Source of the DNA: Owenia fusiformis
Lineage: Eukaryota; Annelida; Polychaeta; Sabellida; Oweniidae
DNA: 64,000 nt
Assembly (NCBI GenBank): GCA_903813345.2
Contig: CAIIXF020000006.1
Span: 31,042,024-31,106,023 of the forward strand
Direction: 5' to 3'
Part shown: positions 49,015 through 60,700 of the stretch, in pieces
Numbering within the stretch: the first letter of the stretch is position 1
Layout: every line of letters begins with the position of its first letter
Notes under the pieces: model-generated
Told to the model about the DNA's origin: nothing
The model's database searches: none
The model's input: only the letters and a program-made list of their open reading frames with translations
Translations under genes and position numbers: made by a program

Positions 49015-52000
49015 ACATACATCGAAACAGCAATAGCCGCAATGCAATCGACGAATAGCAGATGGATAGGGTTGAATGATGTAGATCAAAATAAAGGATG
49101 TCATCCTTGGAAATGGAGGGATGGCACAAGAGCAAATGATTTGTACATGTAAGTTAATAGGGAATTGCACGTTAGTACATTTGAGAGAGTAGATTTGACG
49201 CTTGTGGTTGCGAAAGACTTGTGAGACAGAAATGAAGAAAAACATTCATCTGAACATTATACCCATCGATTCCCTTATATATAAATAACGATTCTTGATC
49301 ATTGTTCATCATTAGATTATTATAGGTTTTGGAAAACTAGTCACTTTATTATTATGATTCACATGAATGAAGCAAATGACATCGTCACACAGGGATGAAT
49401 GAAAATAATCTAAACTGAATAAAAATAAAGAGTACAACGTTGCATCATTTTTTAAATTTGATTTTTTAGTAAATGGAATGCAGAACCAAACAGATGGAAT
49501 GATAATGAGCATTGTGGGAATATGCTAAAGAACGGCGTGATGAATGATGGAAATTGTGACTCTAAGCTTGCCTATATCTGTCGCTATGACCTTCCCTCGA
49601 GTAGTGATTCCTGTATAAACCAAGGAGATAACCGTTGGTGGAGACGTGGAGACTCATGTTACATGTTCTCAAGCAGAGAGGGGTCTTCTGGCATGACGTT
49701 CGATGGTGCTCGAGCAGAGTGTGGGAAAACACGAGGAGGTGATCTTGCCACATTTAGGACTGCTGACGAAGCGGTAGGTATAGTTTTCCGTAAAGGTCAT
49801 TTACTTTTATGTCCATAATTTCCTTTGGCTTAATTCAAAAAAAGTATATTTCAAATTTACGTACAGCATTTGTGTATATCAGATACTTCCGTTGGTTATT
49901 GTGTCTCCAAGAGTTTGAACTCCTAATTTCTATTTTCCCTGCCTTGTCATATTTTATAATTGTTGTGCTTTTATTCTGCAATGGAAATACCGTTATTAAC
50001 GATGTCATTTTGATATATCTTGTCAGTTGTCGAATTTATAAAAATGAAAGTACATCCATATTTGCGTTTTAGTTTTACATAAAGATCAGACTTTTTGTTT
50101 AAATAACCTGACCTCTGGCCAACCTCAATCTGGGCCAAACTGGTACCCTTTGCATTCGTTCAACTTCAATTCTTAAGAGAGCTTCGTCTAATGCCTTGGT
50201 CACATTTGCCCCGATTTTCACTACGGGGCCCGGCCGATTGAGTATTCTATTCAGAAATGTATTCAATTTTGAACAAAATACTTAATCGGCCGGGCGCTGG
50301 CCGAAGAATCGCAGCAAATGTGACCCAGGGATTAATAGTTTATAGTAGTTATAAACTTAGTAGTTTATAACTAGACTCTGCGAGCAGGGTACCAAACTGG
50401 TCATCCAATCAACCCATATTATGAATGTAAGATGTAAAATCCTATATTATTCCCTCTTTTCAAAGGAATGGATAAGAGAAATGGTGGGCGTCATGTGGAT
50501 AACATCTCCTGGTTGGTTGAATTTTTGGGTTGGTATGAACGACCGCGTTCAGACAGACGCCTGGAAGTGGGTGGACGATACACCCTACAATCCAGATTAT
50601 GTGTAAGTTCGTTCCCATGATCCCTGCGATAAGGCTCGCAAACAACTAAAACTCACCCGGAAAGGATTCAAATTATGTACATTTTTACTTTTAAGAGTTA
50701 AACGTTGATGCACTTCATGAATTAATGAAAAGTACCACCAAGCATTTTAATCTTCTTGCATTTAGGGTTTGGGAAAAGGACCCCAACAATTGGGACAAAA
50801 ACACCGAATGTGCTTTTATTAACCCCGACGGTTCATTTCACGACACGAGTTGTACATCAACCATTCCTGGTTATATTTGCCAGAAAACGGCAGGTGGAGG
50901 TACATTTTCTGAGTTTTAGTACAATTAACTCCTTACCCTGAAAAATGGGCCCAATAAGTGCAGTATGCATGAATGTTAACATTCTTTCTTTATTAAGGAA
51001 CACCAGCACCTTAAAAATTAACTTTTGAAATGTGTGGACTAAGCAATTCTTTCGACAGCGCTGTCATGCATGGTTCATGAAATTACTTGCTCACTATAGT
51101 TGGCCACTCTGTACAATGAGCTATATTACTAGTGCGACTTCCAGGCAGTGGTCCAAATCAAAACTGTCCATTTGGTTGGCGTGAAAGGGATGGTTCGTGC
51201 TACTACTTCAGTCCGAGGGACCGAGCATCACTCCTTAACTGGCAGGATTCAAGAACAGCCTGCCAAGCTCTAAAGACAGACGCTGATTTACTGTCTATTA
51301 CCAATGCTGATGAATCAGTGTGTACTTTGTACTTTGTACTCATCCTGCAATCTGACTTTAAATAAAGATGACGAATGAAAATCTCATTTTTGAAAAGTTG
51401 CATTGTGTTAGATAATAACACACTTTTGTAAATCAGTGTATTGGATCAGTAACGAATCATGCGTTACATTGAAATGGTCAATTTAAATAAATTCCAGTGA
51501 TGTTTTTATATTGATTTAGATGGCATTCGCGAATTAACTGTCGGCTGACGATTTAACTTGTATTTTATGCCCAACTCATTTAAAGATGAATAGTACCTGC
51601 TTCTATTCATATTTGAAAGCAGTAAAAATAGCAGTTAAATCATCAACCGGCAGTTGAATTCTAGAATGCTAGCTTCGTAACATGAACTTTTAGGAATGGG
51701 TGCGTGACCAATGTGGAATTATATGGTTGGACGATCCAACATGGCCTGGCTGGTGGACCGGACTGAATGACCTCCCCAATGGGAATCAAGGACCCTGGAA
51801 GTGGACTGATGGCAGTGAATATAGGGACGAATTAATGTAAGTAGAGTGATAAACTAAGGTAGCATTCGCAAATTCAACTGCCGACTGTCGGCTAACGATT
51901 TGATTTACTATTATTTTATGTTTAACTCCAGAAAATAGTAGGCCAAATCAGCTGAATTCGTTTGCTTGCTCAGTGAATCTGTTGTCCGCATAAAAATTGT

Positions 52001-52944
52001 TTCTATGCTTTGTCTCGTTTTCCCTAATTCGTATTTTGACATATGATTCAAACTCATGCCATATCTTATGGCCCAATAACCATTCAGTTCTAGCCACACG
52101 TTCGTTTCCTTTATAGAGCATGGAACACTCATCCGAACCATTTTGGTGGGAACGAGTGTACCGCTATGACTCCAGATGGGCTCTATCATACAACTAACTG
52201 CAATTATAAAAGGAAACCAATATGTCAAATGGGAACTGGACCCCAGCCTCAGAGTAAGTTTATTAGTAATGTGATATATTCACTTAGTATATGGTCGGTA
52301 TATCAAAATCATGCGAACCCCCTCCCCTGGAAATTTTTGAAAACTGAACTCCCCCTTGGCAAATCCTGGCTACGGGCCTGGGGTCCGTTTTTGAAACCAT
52401 CGTAACTTACGATTTGGTCGCAAGTCATTGTTCATCAAAACAGAGACAAATGGTTTTCTCGGAATCGTAAGTTACGATCGTACGAAAAACGAACCCCTGA
52501 ATAGTATATATATACAGTATTTACAAACGTTTTATTTTGCCGAAAAGTTTGCAAAGATTATCATTCTAAAATATCCCCAAATTTCTAATTGATTTTGTTC
52601 CTGACAAGCTAGATCTTTATTCATATACATTTTAAAGCACGCATAATAACTATGAAGTGTAAATTGATAAATGCTTAAACAAACTATATGAGAAACACCT
52701 CCAGGGAAACACTTATATTCAGGAAGCACACGTTTGTGTGAAAAACATTTAAATACATAATTTTCGCATATTTTCAGGTGGCCTTCCTTTTACAGCAGGC
52801 CAAACAGCAGGAATAGCAATAGGAGTAATTGTGCTGATTGTATTGCTGGCTGTTATAGCATTGGTTGTCTACAAAATGAGGACTGGGCCAAGACCACCAA
52901 ATGCCATTGGAGGCGTAGCCAATATTCTGTATGGAAAACAATAA
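49015..52944 (+). CDS. Transmembrane receptor with tandem C-type lectin domains, 5' incomplete
   Basis: Exons: 49015-49148, 49470-49773, 50466-50602, 50766-50899, 51133-51317, 51694-51836, 52117-52253, 52778-52944 (TAA). Phases agree; 446 residues are readable. Domain A has only its C-terminal part (WIGLND, WKWRDG, EPN, CDSKLAYIC). Domains B (CINQGDNRWWRRGDSCYMF to GYICQ) and C (CPFGWRERDGSCYYF to KPICQ) are complete. The last exon encodes a single membrane helix (AGIAIGVIVLIVLLAVIALV), then a short basic cytoplasmic tail ending LYGKQ. This is type I topology like mannose-receptor-family proteins, so a cell-surface recognition role is likely. Domain A keeps an EPN triplet, while B (KDPNN) and C (THPNH) lack the canonical EPN/QPD and WND calcium residues. 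Poly(A) signal AATAAA at 53105-53110. The signal peptide and first half of domain A are upstream, possibly in the gap. Confidence 0.9.
50193..50331. mobile_element. MITE in lectin intron
   Basis: The ends CCTTGGTCACATTTG and CAAATGTGACCCAGGG are inverted. Inner GC-rich arms (CGGCCGATTGAGTATT / AATACTTAATCGGCCG) allow a full hairpin. About 140 bp. Confidence 0.7.
51521..51672. mobile_element. MITE in lectin intron, second fragment at 51857
   Basis: The left end GCATTCGCGAATTAACTGTC and the complement of the right end, GCATTCTAGAATTCAACTGC, continue into inverted ATTTAACT arms. A similar left end, GCATTCGCAAATTCAACTGC, occurs at about 51860, so two copies lie in neighbouring introns. Confidence 0.6.
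52379..52498. mobile_element. 120-bp MITE in lectin intron
   Basis: GGGGTCCGTTTTTGAAACC and its imperfect complement flank inner copies of ATCGTAACTTACGAT and ATCGTAAGTTACGAT. Fully foldable, no coding capacity. Confidence 0.65.
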
Positions 52945-54710
52945 TGCGCAGAAATATGAAAAAGTACAATGACGTTATAAGTGCAATATGATATGAGAAA
53001 AAGGATGGATGTGAATACATGTTCATCTTGCAATTATTTCCGCATGGTACCACCATGGGCTTTCAACTAGATTGAAAGTCCATGGTACCACATTCCCGAA
53101 AAGAAATAAATGAACAGACACTAATCATTGAAATAAGCTGTTATGCGTGTCTTTAAGTTAATCTTTAAGTGCGATCATTCATCTACAAGCATTGTATCAT
53201 TGTTTGTATATATATCAGACTGCGTTTTTTCATCCTAAACTGAATTTTATACCCACGCATAAAACCTGATTATATAAGATATTAAAACAAACAATTCGTT
53301 TATATCGGGTATTTTAGATGTCCGTTGGCAGGCCTCCTAGACTTCCACAAACGCGATTGTCAGTTCCGACCTGGACCTGACTATCCTAGTTCCTTCCTCC
53401 CAAACCACGTTCTCACAACGCGAATATCGATTCTTCAGTCGCAAACCACCAGTTACTCTCTCCCAAACTTATCTCGGCCACTTAAATCGACTCATGAATG
53501 AAAATGGATAAAATATGATGATGTTCTTCAATATATAAACGGTATAAATCAGCCACTGAATTTCAACGCCAGAATCTAGAATGCCATTCGAAAACCATCG
53601 TGGTAAGCTACGCCCTCTCCGTCTCTATCCTTCTGCGATGCAACAGAGAAAGATGCTATGAATATCAGAATGTTTGAAAACTTAATCAGCTCTAGCTTTG
53701 GGAAGAAAAAACAATTGGCCGCAAGAAATTTGCTATCAATTTATTTCGTTCCCTTCATGTATAAAATGTCTCTGTTTTAAAGAATACCTTATCTTAGAAC
53801 TATAACAAGAATTGTATGCTTTTTATCATGTTTATGTCATTGTTGTGGGAACTTCAGTTTTTATCTGAATAAAGATATTATTTGAAGAATAAATAAATCC
53901 AATATATAATCACGATTTTTGGATGAGATAGGACGTTTGAGAAGCATGTAAGCGTGCTTAGGGTGAACAACAATATGCTTAAACATTTAAGTGGCAAATA
54001 AAAGTTGACATTTTTACTATTGAAATCTTGAGACATTTGTTCAATCTTTACAATGCTAAAAAGATAATGTAATTTGCACTGTATAGTGGAATATTTGATG
54101 ATTGACAATTTTCAATTTTTACTTATTAACATAATATATTTGTGTCCCTATTTCCGAAGATAATTTAATGAATGATTTTCAAGTCATTTCTCATAGAAGT
54201 TGTTGCAGATTTCCTAGTCATGTCTTTTCCAGACGATTTCAACGTCATATATGGTTGTTGTGGCAACCATTTTGAGATCATCAGTTCAAAATGGCAGTCA
54301 CAAGTAGGATTCTTTGCATTATTTTTAAAACTGGTTTATCAAAAATATGTTCGGCTGTAAAGCAAAAATATTTGGAGATACGTGCACATTTTTGACTTCT
54401 TTAAGAAATGGCAAACCTATTTTATTCAAAATAAAAATGCTTGGATTGATTGAAATGTCTGATGTCTTGACTGATAATTTGTATCTTTATTAGCAAAAAG
54501 AAACAGTTGTTTTAGAATGAGTCATTTGAAATATTTATTTTATTTCATGATCATTTATGAGAAATATACATTATATACATTATACATGCGCACCTGCAGA
54601 ACTTTATCAGGCAATATTACTGTCTATTATTATCCCACATGAGTTCCCTTTACACTCTTTACATAACGTTTTTTATATATTTTACAATCCAACTGATTGA
54701 ATAAATAGAA
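52945..54710. other. Lectin 3' UTR and AK8 3' flank
   Basis: This holds the lectin AATAAA at 53105, a hairpin at 53044-53092 and a segment at 53600-53680 resembling 12664-12748. On the minus strand AATAAA at 54534-54539 lies about 170 bp past the AK8 stop and is its likely poly(A) signal. No other gene is seen. Confidence 0.6.
53044..53092 (+). other. Hairpin in lectin 3' UTR
   Basis: TGGTACCACCATGGGCTTTC and a near complement ending CCATGGTACCA are separated by a few bases (CTAGA region). They form an imperfect stem of about 20 bp between the stop codon and the poly(A) signal. Confidence 0.6.
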
Positions 54711-57700
54711 CTACTGAACTCTTTTTGGGATTGGGTTAACAATCATGCTCTCAATACATTCAAATACAGTATGAGGATCTTGGTCTGCATTGATATGCTG
54801 ACAGTCTGGGTAACAGTCTGAGATTTCTTCCATGTATGTATTAAACTCTGAAAGTCTTTTCCGAACATTTTCTTCGCTATCTTTTGGGTGTCTTTCTAGT
54901 CTCTCCTTGACTTCTTGTGTTCTTGGTGGGTTGTATAACATGTGGTAACGCTCTCCAGTGATTGGATCTGTGGCACGTAGTGTTAATCTTTCAATGACAG
55001 AGTCATTTGGTACATCAAGGAAAAACTCTCTGAAATTAGAGTAAAATAAAATTAGAGAATTAAAAACGTATGTATGGACTTATAACTCCGGTTAACATGT
55101 AACTAGAACACTGTCCTGAAACAACATGGTTGAATTTTTGAAAGTGGGATCATTTATTTTCTCAATTAAAACAGCTTCTTTCTGGTACAATTTTTAAAAT
55201 GATTGTTAGACAGGGCGTTTCAACTAGAAAAACAGCAACTTTAAGGCGTGGCAAATCCCACTAAACAAACATATTTTATCAAACCATCAAATCATTCGTC
55301 ATCTAAAATGTTCTAATTGTTAGGTACATGTCCTGCTCTGGCAAGCTGTTCAGCCTGTTCTCCTGTCTTTGGGTAGCCATGCAGGACCCAACCACTTATG
55401 GTGGTGATATTATAAAACCATCTTTCCCCCTAATGCTTACCTGTAAGGTACATGTCCTGCCCTGGCAAGCTGTTCAGCCTGTTCTCCTGTCTTTGGGTAG
55501 CCATGCAGGACCCAACCACTTATGGTGGTGATATTATAACACCATCTTTCCCCCTAATGCTTACCTGTAAGGTACATGTCCTGCCCTGGCAAGCTGTTCA
55601 GCCTGTTCTCCTGTCTTTGGGTAGCCATGCAGGACCCAACCACTTATGGTGGGGACATTATAACACCATCTTTCCCCAAATGCTTACCTGTTAGGTACAT
55701 GTCCTGCCCTGGCAAGCTGTTCAGCCTGTTCTCCTGTCTTTGGGTAGCCATGCAGGACCCAACCACTTATGGTGGTGACTTTATAACACCATCTTTCCCC
55801 AAATGCTTACCTGTTAGGTACATGTCCTGCCCTGGCAAGCTGTTCAGCCTGTTCTCCTGTCTTTGGGTAGCCATGCAGGACCCAACCACTTATGGTGGGG
55901 ACATTATAACACCATCTTTCCCCAAATGCTTACCTGTTAGGTACATGTCCTGCCCTGGCAAGCTGTTCAGCCTGTTCTCCTGTCTTTGGGTAGCCATGCA
56001 GGACCCAACCACGACTCACACAGTCTAACTGACCAAGCCTCTCCCCAAGGATGTTCAACACAAGCTGATCTGGGACTGAAAACAATTCCATAAATTGATC
56101 ATATGAGGTAGGCTAGGTTTGTACTTGTTCATTATGCTTTTTAAGCCATAATTTACAGTAGTTCCATCAGTACAGGGGATTTTGTGGTAAATTCATAGAC
56201 TTGTACAGAATACAGTATAATGATTACCTTTATTAATAATAAAATGTTGGTTTAAAATCGAATGTTACTGACTTTTACTTATTTATGTCTTTGTCAATAC
56301 AGTAAAACCTGTTATAATCGGAACGCCATTCCACAAGAAGTGTGAACACATTCTCAATAATATTTTTAGTACATTTGACCACTAAGTTTTATGGCAATCC
56401 AATAATTTGAAAACTGATGAATTTAGTAATGCTGGAAAGCCCCATTATGATTGAGAGCATTCAAAGGTTTTTCCAAAAGTTTTGAAATCATGACAAATCA
56501 GAATTTCATTTTCAAATATTTGAGCAATTTTGTATGAAACATGTAATATTTTATAAAAACTGTTCAGATTAAACAGGATAAGTTTTCAAATACGAGTGTT
56601 CAAATTGGGAGGTGTTCACATTACAAGATTTTTTTTAACATGGGAGTCAATCGGGAGGACTGAAAAATAGTGTTCAGATTGGGAGGTGTTCGGATAAGCC
56701 AGGTGTTTTGATATACAGGTTTTAATGTATATGACTCTTACTTATTCATACATAATTGCATATGTCAATGTATGATCTCTACTTACTCATCATGCCTTTG
56801 TCAATATATGGCTTGGCTGCTAATCCTTGTTTTGTCTCATCAGCTATGGCTTGTTTAATCAATAATCCACACGACACTAAAAATAACAAAATAACACAAA
56901 TCAGGGTAATTTACAGGGTGGGCCCAAAAATAGGACGCTCACATATATATTTTTTAAAAGAGTGCAATGAACCAAATGTCATAAACAGTAATGGCCTGAA
57001 AACAGTGTTTCTGCACTAAACCAGGACTAGGTTGTGAAAATAATTTGGTTTCACATTTGGTAAATTTTGAAAATAAAATCTGTGTAAAAGAAAATGACAA
57101 TTTACAGAACTTGTATTGCCGATAAAGGATAGACATATTAATCATTCTTTCGTAGATTTCTTCATGCTATTACACATACAACTGTTTCAAGCATTTTTAC
57201 ACTATATCTGCAATCTTTTCAGAAAAATTCGAAAAGATTTCATCATGATTGAGCAAGTTATAATTTTTTGTGTCACCCTGTATTATAACAACACTTACCA
57301 TTAACAATATTATATTTGTTGGCTAAAAGAGCTGCTTGGACTGCTTTACCACTGCCAGTCGGACCCATTAGGACAACTCTAGGAGTATGTGGGGCAGCGC
57401 TGCGGGGATTACTACACAGGAAGGTAAATGCTGAAAATAACAAGGGATCTTTTTGTATGGTTCGCCTCAAGCTTCTGGGGAACCACTCAATCTACAGGGT
57501 TGTGTAATAAATTTACTTTTCTTGGAGAGCACTCGATGTATGTATGATCAATTTAGTATTCTGGGGGAACAGTAAAAGCACTCAATTAAATTTTGGATAA
57601 TAAATATAGCACAAAAAAGTCGCTTTTAGGGTGTCATTTTTAGGGGAAATTATAACATTTAAAAAAAATGTTATTACTTTTATTACTATTGACTCCTGAA

Positions 57701-60700
57701 GTATATAACAGCAATAAGAACATTGCAGTAAGAGGGTATTATAAATGTACTATACCTTGAGAAAATACATCAGCTTTTGGTTGATCAGCATTGATTGTTT
57801 TATGTACAACATTGTAAGTGTCAATGATGCCTTCAATATGTCTATGGTAAACAACAAGTTTGTTGACTAGTACCTCCTCAGTGTTTTCAGCAACTGGCTT
57901 CAGTCTTTCTATGATCTCCTGATCACTGGGGTAGTCAAAGGTTGTATGGTAGACATCTAATATGAAAGTAGAACATGTTAGCACTGGTGTCATCTACAGT
58001 TATCATGCAATCAGGCAAAAATATGCATGCTGGGTTGTCCATACATATACTTTGACGCGAAACCTAAAACTATGTAAATGAGGAAAACAGTGTAGTAAAG
58101 TAAAACCTGTATATTCCGAATTCCGAAACTGGCTAAAAGTGCTTGGAAATGCAAATGTTCCCATTTGAGATTTCTTAAATATTTGAGTCAAGAAATAACC
58201 AATTTGGGACTGAGAAAAAGTGTTCACATATGAGAGGTGTTTGGATTAGAGAGGTGTTTCCAAGATACAAAAATACAGGTTTTACTGTATTCCAAAAGGC
58301 ATCAATCTGCCTGAAGTGAAATAATTCATTTGTGTATGGTGCCATTGCTTTATAGGTTCAACAACAAGACAAGAAACACCTTTGCTGCAAATCAGAGACA
58401 CAAGCAAAATATGATTCAACAAATCATTGTTCATTTTGAATACTTGATGCTAAAAATAACTATCAAGTGAAAAACTACAAGAGGCATATCTTTGACACTT
58501 TGAATGAAATCGAATAGTTATATTGTTAATGAATTCATTGTTAATAACAGGGTTGAACTTACCACCAGTAATAGGATCTATCCTCTTTCCAGACGCCCTC
58601 TCTATCAGAACTGTGTCGGGGGCATCCAAGAGCACTAAAAACAACATCAATTCAAATTCTGAATTTCTCATTTAAAAAAAAAGGTTTTAACAATACACCA
58701 AAATGGATATGTAGAGTAGCTCAAAGATGAAAGTATGAATTCTCAGCATGCTTCATAATAGCATCTGGAACATATTTTGAAACAATTCATTTGAAACAAG
58801 TCATCATGCAGTTCAAAATATAATATCTATGAATCTGAGATAACCTATATTTGCATCAGAAATTCAGCTACAGTAGCTAGCAACAAATAAAGATTGAATA
58901 TTATACCAAAATGTTTTGGGTATATTCCTTCAGCCTGCAAGGCTTGAGCCTGTTCTCTCGTTTGTGGGAAACCTTCCATGACCCATCCTTTCTTCATGCA
59001 GTCAAACAGCTTCAACCTTTCCTTTATTATCTTCACCCATAGTTCAATTGGCACTGGCTATAAATACAATATTTATTGCTTTTTAGAGAGCAGAAATGAT
59101 TTTGATGAAATGAGATTTCAGGCCTATGAGTGGTGTTGGGTTATACTGTAGTTTAATACTACAAGTAATAATTTTATTGAACATCTGAACAGTTTATCTA
59201 AAATGACAATTACTCAAAAATCAAAATCTAATTTTCAATTACATTACTGTTTTGTTTATTCAATTTTATTTTACTGATTTGAGTTATATTGCTCCACAAT
59301 TGACCTTTTGCGATCAGAATTCAGGTATTTTGTTTATAGATACTGTTGTCATGTATTTTGTCTTATTGGTGTGATGTCATATAGAAATGATATTAGACAT
59401 GATGGAGAGATGAAATGGCGGACACGTGGCAGTATTGAGCTAAAAATGTTATTGTTTCTTTTATGAAAATCATGGGTCGGACATATACCAGGTATGCCGA
59501 TTTGACTAGATCATGAGTATATCTTAATATGTGTAAAGTTTCGGTGAAATTCATACTAAACATCGATGCCTATAAGCGCCCCCCATTTTTTCAAAATCGG
59601 GGGCGCTTAACCACTATCTAAATCATGTCAGTAAGATCTTAGACTTGGCATGTGCTTAGAATGAATGTTGATCTAGTCAAATCGAACACTTTCGTGTAAA
59701 AATAAATCAATAAAGTACAAAATACAGAAGATAATCTCTCAAAATCAAAAAGCTATACCAGTGTGGCCTAATTGTGACGTCACCACAAGATAGAATCATC
59801 CAGTGATCGCAAATCATCAATTGTATTATATGTATATGTGTATTTATTGCTATGTTGTTGATGTTTATAGACCAATGATGTCACAAGTAAATCTCATCTT
59901 ACATGTGTGACTTTTTAGGATGAAAGATGGCAATAATATCTTGCATGGGGTAAAGATGGCTGTATCTTGGCTAGTCATATGAAAAAAAGACTATAAGACG
60001 AAGTACAAAATTATTACCTGGCCTTTCTTAGAGTATGATTCAGCCTCCCTTTTAACACTGGTCTCTGCATCAGCTATCATGTTCTCCATGGTAAGGTGGG
60101 CAGTCCTCAGTTTGGCACATACCATCTTGGCAATGGTACGCTTTCCTGAGGATGGAGGGCCATGTAGCATAACTTGAGGCACTGAAACCAATGGAGATAT
60201 ATGAGCAGACTCATCAATATAGCACAAAGCAGTATCACTAAACTCTAGACAATTCAGCACTGGAGCAGGTAGTTAAAAAAGTGTGAAATGAAAATTTTGC
60301 ATCTACAGTGTACTTTGATCTCAAGAAAAACATTGTTGTCATGTTGAGCATTACTTACATTTTGATCATGTAACGAGAGTTCCTATTGTCATTGATACAT
60401 AAAATGTAAGAGTAAATTGTACTTGCATTCCTTATATACTTACAATCATTGTTTTCTCTCTTCAATAGCTCTATGAGAAATGATAGTGGATCATCAGGCT
60501 TATGAATGATAAGCTGCTCCATGAGACGCTACAACACAAACAATATAACAGATATGCTGTGGATACAACAAACCTGAAGAATGAATATGCAAAGAGATCT
60601 AAGGGCTTCTCAGCTTGCAACTAAAAATTCATGAAAGGGTGAAATTGGCGAGCTTAATTATCTTGTCTCACCCTTCCTCCGAAAAAGGAATCATGCATAT

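Noticed and set aside
55328-56028. Plus-strand frames up to 150 codons with a repeated peptide
   Set aside because: They are antisense to the AK8 exon 9 tandem array; the minus strand carries the conserved adenylate kinase sequence with proper splice phases.
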